DNA of 64,000 bases from Rhodospirillum sp. (lineage in GTDB: Bacteria; Pseudomonadota; Alphaproteobacteria; Dongiales; Dongiaceae): positions 36,078 through 100,077 of the forward strand of contig PNKY01000017.1 of the NCBI GenBank assembly GCA_013822765.1, read 5' to 3'. The notes under the pieces were generated by a model. It ran no database searches and was not told where the DNA came from. It was given only the letters and a program-made list of their open reading frames with translations. Position numbers and translations under genes: made by a program. How positions within the stretch are numbered: the first letter of the stretch is position 1; every line of letters begins with the position of its first letter. Shown here piece by piece: positions 57,865 to 64,000 of the stretch.

Positions 57865-58839
57865 ATGAACCAACCGGCGAACCCGATGGGCGCGTTACGC
57901 ATGGCAGATCGCGATCTGCCAAGGGCGATGGTTGCGCTGTCCGGTGCGAAGTTCCGGATGGGATCCGACAAGCACTATCCCGAAGAAAGCCCCGCGCATT
58001 GGGTCATCGTCGCTGACTTCGCAATCGATACAGCGCCCGTCACCAATGCCGACTTCGCCATCTTCGTCGCCGCGACCGGCTACGTAACGGTGGCCGAGCG
58101 GCCGCTCAATCCGGCGGACTTCCCGGGCGCCAAGCCGGAAATGTTGAAACCCGGCTCGATGGTCTTCCAACAGCCCGCCGGGCCGGTCGACCTGCGCAAC
58201 TACGCGAACTGGTGGGCCTACGTCCCCGGCGCGTGCTGGCGCAATCCCGAAGGACCGGGAAGCGATATCGAGGGGCGCGGACAGCATCCGGTCGTGCAGG
58301 TCTCCTATGAAGATGCGGCCGCGTACGCGGCGTGGGCCGGCAAGGAATTGCCGACTGAAGCCGAATGGGAATTCGCCGCGCGCGGTGGTCTTGAAGGCGC
58401 CTCCTACTGCTGGGGCGAATCCATGCTCGTGAATGGCCGCCACATGGCCAACACCTGGCAGGGCGACTTTCCCTGGAGAAACGATTCATCCGACGGCTTC
58501 ACCCGCACGGCGCCCGTCGCGTCCTATCCGGCAAACGGCTATGGGATATACGACATGGCCGGCAACGTCTGGGAATGGACCAGCGATTGGTTTGCCGAGC
58601 GTCATGCGCCGGATGCGGCCAAAGCGTGCTGCGTTCCACAGAATCCGCGTGGCGGCGCCGAGGACCAAAGCTACGACATCCGGCAGCCACAGTTTCGCAT
58701 CCCACGCAAGGTCGTGAAGGGTGGATCGTTCCTGTGCGCGCCCAACTATTGCCTCCGCTTTCGGCCGGCCGCGCGCCAGCCACAGATGATCGATACCGCC
58801 ATGTCGCATATCGGTTTTCGTTGCGTCGTTCGACGCTGA
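57865..58839 (+). CDS. Formylglycine-generating enzyme (sulfatase-modifying factor 1 type)
   Basis: 324 residues from ATG 57865 with GGTGGGG 8 bases upstream; GTG 57856 is less likely. The FGE fold is clear: FRMGSDKHYPEESPAHWVIV, NYANWWAYVPGACWR, PTEAEWEFAARGGL, YGIYDMAGNVWEWTSDWF. At the end GGSFLCAPNYCLRF supplies the two redox cysteines (CxxxxC), and SHIGFRCV closes it. It oxidises the Cys of CxPxR-type motifs to formylglycine using O2 and copper. The neighbouring sulfatase, 22 bases downstream, is the obvious substrate. No signal peptide, so modification takes place before export. Confidence 0.94.
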   Translation: MNQPANPMGALRMADRDLPRAMVALSGAKFRMGSDKHYPEESPAHWVIVADFAIDTAPVTNADFAIFVAATGYVTVAERPLNPADFPGAKPEMLKPGSMVFQQPAGPVDLRNYANWWAYVPGACWRNPEGPGSDIEGRGQHPVVQVSYEDAAAYAAWAGKELPTEAEWEFAARGGLEGASYCWGESMLVNGRHMANTWQGDFPWRNDSSDGFTRTAPVASYPANGYGIYDMAGNVWEWTSDWFAERHAPDAAKACCVPQNPRGGAEDQSYDIRQPQFRIPRKVVKGGSFLCAPNYCLRFRPAARQPQMIDTAMSHIGFRCVVRR

Positions 58840-58861
58840 CCTCCCTGAAGGAGACAAGGCC

Positions 58862-60514
58862 ATGAGCTCGAATAAGGATTGCACAGACAGCAAGTCCACG
58901 GATCGCGGCATTGACCGCCGGACAATCCTGCTCGGCACTTTGGCCGGCGTTGCCGCGCTGCAGGTCGCAGCGGCCAGCACGGCTGCCGCTCAGGGATCCA
59001 AGGCCCCCAACATCCTCGTCATATTCGGCGATGACATCGGCTACTGGAACACCAGCGCCTACAACCGCGGCATGATGGGTTATCGCACACCCAACATCGA
59101 CCGCATCGCCCAAGAAGGCGCCATCTTTACCGACCTCTACGCCCAGCAATCCTGCACGGCGGGACGCGCCGCCTTCATCACCGGGCAGAGCTGCTTCCGT
59201 ACCGGTTTGTTGAAGGTCGGGTTGCCTGGCGCCAAGGAAGGACTGTCGGAGAAGGACCCGACCCTCGCAGAACTGCTCAAGCCGCATGGCTATGCCACCG
59301 GGCAATTCGGCAAGAATCATCTGGGTGACCGCAATGAGTTCCTGCCGACGGTTCATGGCTTCGACGAGTTCTTCGGCAATCTCTATCATCTCAATGCAGA
59401 GAGCGAGCCGGAGAACCCCGACTATCCGAAGGATCCCGAGTTCCGCGCGAAGTTTGGGCCACGCGGCGTCCTGCGCAGTTTCGCGACCGATGTGGACGAT
59501 CCCACCGAAGACCCGCGGTTCGGCCGCGTCGGCAAGCAGAAGATCGAAGACACCGGCGCCCTCACCAACAAGCGACAGGAGACCGTCGACGAGGAGTTCC
59601 TCACAGCCGCCATGGCCTTCATCGACAAGAACAGCAAGGCCGGCACGCCGTTCTTCTGCTGGTTCAACTCGACCCGCATGCACATCTACACCCACCTTAA
59701 GCCTGAATCGAAGGGCAAGACCGGGCTGGGCCTCGAGGCCGATGGCATGGTCGAGCACGACGGCATGGTCGGCCAGCTTCTCAAGCAGCTCGACGATCTC
59801 GGAATCGCCGACAACACCATTGTCCTATGGACGACCGACAACGGTGCCGAAGAGTTTTCATGGCCCGATGGAGGCACGACGCCGTTCCGCGGCGAGAAGA
59901 ACGAGAACTGGGAAGGCGGCTATCGTGTGCCGGGCGTCATACGCTGGCCGGGGGTCATCAAGCCAGGGACCGAGATCAACGAGATTGTGTCTCACGAGGA
60001 CTGGGTCCCGACATTGGTCGCGGCGGCTGGCGAGCCGAACGTCGTGGAAAAGCTCCTGACCGGTTATGACGCGGCCGGCAAGACATTCAAGGTTCATCTC
60101 GACGGCTACGACCAGCGCGATCTGCTTTCCGGCGCCGGCCCGAGCAAGCGCAAGGAGTACTTCTACTGGACGGATGACGGCAATCTCGCTTGCCTGCGCT
60201 ATGAGCGGTGGAAAATTGTGTTCATGGAGCAGCGGGCGCACGGACTGGATGTCTGGCAAGATCCGTTGGTGACGTTACGCTTCCCCAAATTGTTTGATAT
60301 CCGTGCCGATCCCTTCGAGGCAGCTGACCGAGACGCGGGCGACTACGACAGGTGGCGCGTCGAACGAGCCTTCGTTCTTGTCCCGGCACAGGCATTCGTT
60401 GGGAGGCACCTGGCCACCTACCAGGAATTTCCGCCGCGACAAAAGCCGGGCAGCTTCTCGCTCAATGAAGTCCTGTCGAAACTGCAAGAGGCTGGCGGTT
60501 CCGGCAAGCACTGA
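58862..60514 (+). CDS. Tat-exported sulfatase (arylsulfatase family)
   Basis: 550 residues. A Tat signal (DRRTILLGTLAGVAALQVAA, cleavage near ASTAAAQ) is followed by NILVIFGDDIG with the metal Asp pair (57-58) and the formylglycine site C98-T-A-G-R102. Further metal-site parts are TDNGAEEFSWPDGG and FRGEKNENWEGGYRVP. Use of Tat fits export after folding and formylglycine formation by the upstream FGE. It releases sulfate from organic sulfate esters in the periplasm. The exact substrate is not given by sequence. Confidence 0.93.
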   Translation: MSSNKDCTDSKSTDRGIDRRTILLGTLAGVAALQVAAASTAAAQGSKAPNILVIFGDDIGYWNTSAYNRGMMGYRTPNIDRIAQEGAIFTDLYAQQSCTAGRAAFITGQSCFRTGLLKVGLPGAKEGLSEKDPTLAELLKPHGYATGQFGKNHLGDRNEFLPTVHGFDEFFGNLYHLNAESEPENPDYPKDPEFRAKFGPRGVLRSFATDVDDPTEDPRFGRVGKQKIEDTGALTNKRQETVDEEFLTAAMAFIDKNSKAGTPFFCWFNSTRMHIYTHLKPESKGKTGLGLEADGMVEHDGMVGQLLKQLDDLGIADNTIVLWTTDNGAEEFSWPDGGTTPFRGEKNENWEGGYRVPGVIRWPGVIKPGTEINEIVSHEDWVPTLVAAAGEPNVVEKLLTGYDAAGKTFKVHLDGYDQRDLLSGAGPSKRKEYFYWTDDGNLACLRYERWKIVFMEQRAHGLDVWQDPLVTLRFPKLFDIRADPFEAADRDAGDYDRWRVERAFVLVPAQAFVGRHLATYQEFPPRQKPGSFSLNEVLSKLQEAGGSGKH

Positions 60515-60601
60515 CGACGCACAGTACGAAGCTCTGCGTCGCTCATGAGTAGATCCGCATCCGTTGCCCTGGAAGGGTGCGGATCTGAGGGGACCAGTAC
60601 T

Positions 60602-61603
60602 ATGAAGGCGAAAGTGGGGCATCACATCGGGGTTATAGCGCTCGCTGCAATGCTCGCGCTTGCCGGCGGCCGTTCCCATGCCGCCGATGAGCTCCCGTCG
60701 TGGAACGACGGCCCGGCCAAACAGTCCATCGTCGCATTTGTCAAGCGCGTGACTGCGCAAGGCACTGCGGATTTCGTGCCGGTGCCGGAGCGCATCGCAG
60801 TCTTCGACAACGATGGCACGCTCTGGGGCGAGCAGCCGATGTATTTCCAGCTCCTGTTCGCACTCGACCGCGTCAAAGCGCTCGCCCCTCAGCATCCCGA
60901 ATGGAAGTCGCAGGAACCCTTTGCGTCCTTGTTGAAGGGTGATGTGAAGGGCGCGCTCGCGGGCGGCGAGCCGGCAATCATGCAGATCGTCATGGCTACC
61001 CATGCAGGCATGACCACCGAGGAATTCGACCAGATCGTCGGCGACTGGGTGGCCAGCGCCAAGCATCCTAAGACCGGCCGGCTCTATACGGAGATGGTCT
61101 ACCAACCGATGCTGGAGCTCCTGGCCTATCTGCGAGCCAACGACTTCAAGACCTTCATCGTCTCCGGTGGCGGGATCGATTTCATGAGGCCATGGACGGA
61201 AAAGGTCTATGGCATACCACCCGAGCAGGTCGTCGGCAGCAGCAGCAAGACCAGCTTCGAGATGCGCGACGGCAAGCCGACGATCATGCGTTTGCCTGAA
61301 ATCAACTTCATTGACGACAAGGCCGGCAAGCCGGTCGGCATCCACCAGCATATCGGCCGGCGACCCATAGCTGCATTCGGCAATTCGGACGGCGATCTTC
61401 AGATGCTGCAATGGACCTGCGGCGGGTCAGGACCGCGATTTTGCCTTTACGTCCACCACACAGACGCGGATCGCGAATGGTCCTACGACAGGAACTCGTC
61501 CATCGGCCGCCTCGACAAGGGCCTCGACGAAGCTGGAGCCAAGGGCTGGACGGTGGTCGATATGAAAGCGGACTGGACCAAAATATTCGCCTTCGGACCC
61601 TAA
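60602..61603 (+). CDS. Exported HAD-family phosphatase
   Basis: 333 residues from ATG 60602 with GAGGGG upstream; the frame is open earlier (60545), but that part has no signal. A Sec signal peptide (HHIGVIALAAMLALAGG, cleavage after SHAA) is followed by the HAD nucleophile motif FDNDGTLWGE, FIVSGGGIDFM (motif II) and AAFGNSDGDLQML (motif IV). A periplasmic phosphoserine-phosphatase-like hydrolase is predicted. It follows the sulfatase gene by about 90 bases. Confidence 0.9.
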   Translation: MKAKVGHHIGVIALAAMLALAGGRSHAADELPSWNDGPAKQSIVAFVKRVTAQGTADFVPVPERIAVFDNDGTLWGEQPMYFQLLFALDRVKALAPQHPEWKSQEPFASLLKGDVKGALAGGEPAIMQIVMATHAGMTTEEFDQIVGDWVASAKHPKTGRLYTEMVYQPMLELLAYLRANDFKTFIVSGGGIDFMRPWTEKVYGIPPEQVVGSSSKTSFEMRDGKPTIMRLPEINFIDDKAGKPVGIHQHIGRRPIAAFGNSDGDLQMLQWTCGGSGPRFCLYVHHTDADREWSYDRNSSIGRLDKGLDEAGAKGWTVVDMKADWTKIFAFGP

Positions 61604-61604
61604 C

Positions 61605-62447
61605 ATGCGAGCGGGACGCGAAACCATGAAGGCTCCGGGGCATACAACAGGCATCCACAGTCATCGCGATACCTGCCGAACGATCGCCGTTGTCCTCTGC
61701 GTCGGTTTGTTGACCACGATGACGACGAACCGATCGATGGCCGAGGAGGTGGAGCAGTCATCGAGTGGCGACTGGTCCTTCAACATCTCGCCCTACGTCT
61801 GGGCGGCCAGCCTGGAAGGCAGCGTAGCTCCGTTCCCCAGAGCGCCGACTGCCGACGTCGATGTGAGCTTCAAGGATATCTTTCAGAACCTGGACATCGC
61901 CGGGATGCTGTACGCCGAGGCTCGCTACCGGCGTTTCGCCGCCTACACGGATCTGATCTACACCTCGATCAGCGCGGACGCGGATACGCCTTTCGGCGTC
62001 CTGTTCGACGATATCGACGCTGAAAACGAGATCTTCATCGGCACCTTCGGCGGCTCGTATCGCGCGATCGACACCGAGCACGCGTCGCTCGCCTTGCTCG
62101 CCGGCGCGCGGGTGTGGTCGGTCGATACCGAGGTGAAGCTGGATGGCAATTTGCTGCCGGACCAGAAGTTTAAGAGCGATGAGAGCTGGGTCGACCCCGT
62201 CATCGGCCTCCATGGCCTCTATCGCTTCGATAACGATATCTTCATCACGAGCTTTTCCCACGTCGGCGGCTTCGGGGTCGGATCGCACCTGACCTGGGAT
62301 ACCTTCGGAGCGCTGGGCTACCAGTTCAACGATTCCATCTCGGCCGTCGCCGGCTATCGCCATCTCGAGGTGGACTACAAGCACGACGGATTTGTCTTCG
62401 ATGTCGAACTGTCAGGGCCGGTCATCGGCATGACGATCCGCTTTTAG
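61605..62447 (+). CDS. Outer-membrane beta-barrel protein (predicted)
   Basis: 280 residues from ATG 61605; ATG 61626 is an alternative. After a signal region (TIAVVLCVGLLTTMT, cleavage near SMAEE) the protein begins WSFNISPYVWAASLEGSV and shows alternating hydrophobic strands (YRRFAAYTDLIYTS, ASLALLAGARVWSV, GALGYQFNDSISAVAGYRHL), ending in IGMTIRF with a terminal Phe, as outer-membrane barrels do. It begins 1 base after the phosphatase gene, so the two are co-transcribed. Function unknown; perhaps a porin-like or surface protein for this cluster. Confidence 0.8.
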   Translation: MRAGRETMKAPGHTTGIHSHRDTCRTIAVVLCVGLLTTMTTNRSMAEEVEQSSSGDWSFNISPYVWAASLEGSVAPFPRAPTADVDVSFKDIFQNLDIAGMLYAEARYRRFAAYTDLIYTSISADADTPFGVLFDDIDAENEIFIGTFGGSYRAIDTEHASLALLAGARVWSVDTEVKLDGNLLPDQKFKSDESWVDPVIGLHGLYRFDNDIFITSFSHVGGFGVGSHLTWDTFGALGYQFNDSISAVAGYRHLEVDYKHDGFVFDVELSGPVIGMTIRF

Positions 62448-62612
62448 GAAGCGGACAAGCGACGAGAGTCGTTCGTGGAGCGCTGTTTACGGAAACTGCC
62501 GGCCGCCGTTGCGTCATTCATCGTGACTCAGCGGAGCTCTACGTGCGAGCGCGCGACTTGATGGAGATCATCATGCCGTCAACAGACGCCGCATGCCAAA
62601 GGGAGGAAAAAG

Positions 62613-62909
62613 ATGAGCTGCCTTAAATTGTCCCGTACAGCCGCTGTTGGCGCCATCCTTGCGATGGTCGGTTTTGCACCCACGTTCGGCCAGGAGCCGG
62701 ATGTGGATCCGGTGAAGATGTGCGATGCGGCCACCGCCGCCTACCAATCGTACGCCGCCACCAGTGACGATCCCGACAAGGACGACGCTACCGCTCGGGT
62801 GACGGAAGGAGCATCCGACTGCAAGGACGGCCGGCATGATGTTGGGTTGAGGAAGATCAATGAAGGCATGGCCATGATTCACGATCATGTCCATACGAAG
62901 AGAAAGTAG
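62613..62909 (+). CDS. Small secreted hypothetical protein
   Basis: 98 residues. GGGAGGAAAAAG precedes the ATG. A signal peptide (AAVGAILAMVGFAPTFG, cleavage before QEPD) leads into a short helical, acidic chain with two Cys (VKMCDAATAAY, GASDCKDGRHDV) that could form a disulfide, and a His-rich end (MIHDHVH). No family recognised. Positions 62448-62612 hold no gene. Confidence 0.75.
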   Translation: MSCLKLSRTAAVGAILAMVGFAPTFGQEPDVDPVKMCDAATAAYQSYAATSDDPDKDDATARVTEGASDCKDGRHDVGLRKINEGMAMIHDHVHTKRK

Positions 62910-62951
62910 GAGAGCGACAGCTTAGCGCTCTACACATAGAGGGAGGACGAA

Positions 62952-63653
62952 ATGAAAATAACCAGGATTCATCGTACAAGCTTGCAAGTCGCAGCCATGG
63001 CTGGTGCCCTGCTTCTGGGCGCGTGTACCTCGGCAGATACAACATCCTCGGATGCGAGCCGAAAGCTGCCCAAGCCCGATATCGTCATCGTCCAGCCCTT
63101 CGCGGTCGCGCCCGATGAGGTCAAGATGGACCAAGGGTTGAGCGCAGAGATCCAGCAGGCGATGCGGGGCACCTCTCGATCCGCGCAGGAACAGCAGGCC
63201 GGCCAGCAAGTGTCTGAGGCAATCGCCCATAAACTCGCCGATCACATCCGCGATCTCGGCCTACAGGCGCAAGTTGGTACCACGGCTCCGGCGGGCGCAA
63301 CCCGACCGCTCATCATTACCGGCCAGCTGGTCTCGATCGACGAAGGCAATCGCACCGAGCGGATGGTGATTGGCTTCGGCCTCGGCCGCAGCGATGTGCG
63401 CGCACTGGCCCAGGTCCATGCATCCGGCGTATCGCAACCGGTGCTTCAGATCGAAGTCGACGCCAAGAGCGGGTTGAAACCGGGTGTGGTCGCCGCCGGC
63501 CCGATGGGTCTCACGGCGGTCGCGGTCAATGTCGGCCTGGGCGTCGTCTCGGAGGCGGCAAGCGCTGACGTGGTGGCCGACGCGGACCGTGCCGCCGCCG
63601 GCATCAGCAAGCAGCTTGCCACCTACTTCGGACAACAAGGTTGGACGAATTGA
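62952..63653 (+). CDS. DUF4410 domain lipoprotein
   Basis: 233 residues. Signal with lipobox LLLGAC near residue 25, a Ser/Thr-rich spacer, then a DUF4410-like domain (DIVIVQPFAVAPDEVKMDQG, QQVSEAIAHKLADHIRDLGL, ITGQLVSIDEGNRTERMVIG). The C-terminal helix is Ala-rich (VVADADRAAAGISKQL). AGGGAGGACG precedes the ATG. Attached to a membrane by lipid; function unknown. Confidence 0.85.
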   Translation: MKITRIHRTSLQVAAMAGALLLGACTSADTTSSDASRKLPKPDIVIVQPFAVAPDEVKMDQGLSAEIQQAMRGTSRSAQEQQAGQQVSEAIAHKLADHIRDLGLQAQVGTTAPAGATRPLIITGQLVSIDEGNRTERMVIGFGLGRSDVRALAQVHASGVSQPVLQIEVDAKSGLKPGVVAAGPMGLTAVAVNVGLGVVSEAASADVVADADRAAAGISKQLATYFGQQGWTN

Positions 63654-63721
63654 GCAGGCTTGCTGGAACCAGCCTTGCGCCTCTTAGTGCGCGCCGCCCG
63701 AGGGCGGGAATAGGAGCGAAA

Positions 63722-64000
63722 ATGGAAACCCACCTTAATCTCGTATCGCGGTCCCTTGCTGGAGCTATGGTTTTGATGTTTGCAGTCTGCGGCAACGCAA
63801 CGGCTGACGCCGTCGTTCCCTTGCCTGCCGCCGACAAGGCACAGCTCGAAGCGCTCTTGGGCGAAGGAGTCGTTGGCGAGGCGCTGCCAAGCCCCGCGCT
63901 GAGCACCATCGACACCTACATGCCACGGAAGGGCTCCTCGATATCCTACCAGGTCCTCGAAGCCAAGAAACCGGCAACGACGGAAACGCACAAGGTCGAG
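63722..64000 (+). CDS. Secreted protein, 5' part only (runs off the window)
   Basis: Starts at ATG 63722 with AGGAG 6 bases upstream and stays open to the window end, 93 codons. A signal peptide (SLAGAMVLMFAVCGNATA, cleavage before DAVVPL) leads into LPAADKAQLEALLGEGVVGE and a likely beta-rich domain start (SSISYQVLEAKKPATTE). The rest is outside. The family cannot be named from this piece. It continues the group of secreted proteins after the sulfatase. Confidence 0.8.
   Translation, partial: METHLNLVSRSLAGAMVLMFAVCGNATADAVVPLPAADKAQLEALLGEGVVGEALPSPALSTIDTYMPRKGSSISYQVLEAKKPATTETHKVE

Noticed and set aside
1..64000. CRISPR array, prophage or complete insertion sequence
   Set aside because: No regularly spaced short repeats, no phage structural genes and no transposase were seen. 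The only repeats are the adhesin domains, the tRNA copy, the 50-bp tandem and the REP-like element.

Overview
The window is GC-rich chromosomal DNA from an alphaproteobacterium, probably a soil or rhizosphere organism of the Hyphomicrobiales/Rhodospirillales type (Bradyrhizobium- or Reyranella-like; I cannot fix the genus). The evidence is the lexA-comEC-gltX-gltA block, an alphaproteobacterial-style LexA box (GTTC-N7-GTTC with one mismatch), a cysH-cysD-cysNC operon with an APS-type reductase and fused NC protein, an SbmA/BacA transporter, many dipeptide-type ABC and acyl-CoA genes, and a REP-like inverted repeat of the kind common in Bradyrhizobium relatives.

Layout. 1-6514: a low-density accessory segment that starts with the 3' half of a tRNA-Thr gene and ends in a second, degraded copy of that tRNA's 3' end. 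It carries a glycosyltransferase, a PglD-like acetyltransferase, a phytanoyl-CoA dioxygenase-like oxygenase, a CadC-like regulator, small zinc proteins and gene debris; no integrase is left. 6515-12340: a second accessory block with an asparagine-synthase-like protein without the glutaminase cysteine, a GST, a QueC-like PP-loop ATPase, and a DUF6065-SapC fusion directly upstream of it. I consider this the best candidate for an undescribed pathway. 12468-23532 (mostly minus): an FAD oxidoreductase, a truncated haemoglobin, and an oligopeptide-type ABC importer with a CocE-type hydrolase and an HSL-type esterase. 23660-28344: a carnitine catabolic operon (GlxA/AraC regulator, BKACE enzyme, carnitine 3-dehydrogenase, thioesterase, acyl-CoA dehydrogenase). 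28631-34429: a 1,932-residue secreted repeat adhesin, followed by a CaiD-like hydratase on the other strand.

35472-46532: ECF sigma/anti-sigma pair, Dabb protein, ferritin-like Tat lipoprotein, cytochrome c, assimilatory sulfate reduction operon with two palindromic operators, SbmA-like transporter, DUF815 ATPase, CoA-binding protein, an inverted repeat and a lytic transglycosylase. 46686-49262: an ABC-2 exporter operon. 49384-57678: RidA, LexA, ComEC, GltX, GltA, IlvD. 57865-64000: a formylglycine-generating enzyme with its Tat-exported sulfatase, then an exported HAD phosphatase, an outer-membrane barrel protein and three small secreted proteins or lipoproteins, the last running off the window.

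Working together: importer, esterase and carnitine operon look like uptake and breakdown of quaternary-ammonium compounds to betaine and acetyl units. The cys operon makes activated sulfate and sulfite. The sulfatase/FGE pair can release sulfate from organic esters. The two left-hand accessory blocks look like surface-glycan or small-molecule tailoring cargo. Starts were re-chosen from Shine-Dalgarno sequences where these are visible. All family names come from reading motifs by eye; no database search was run.
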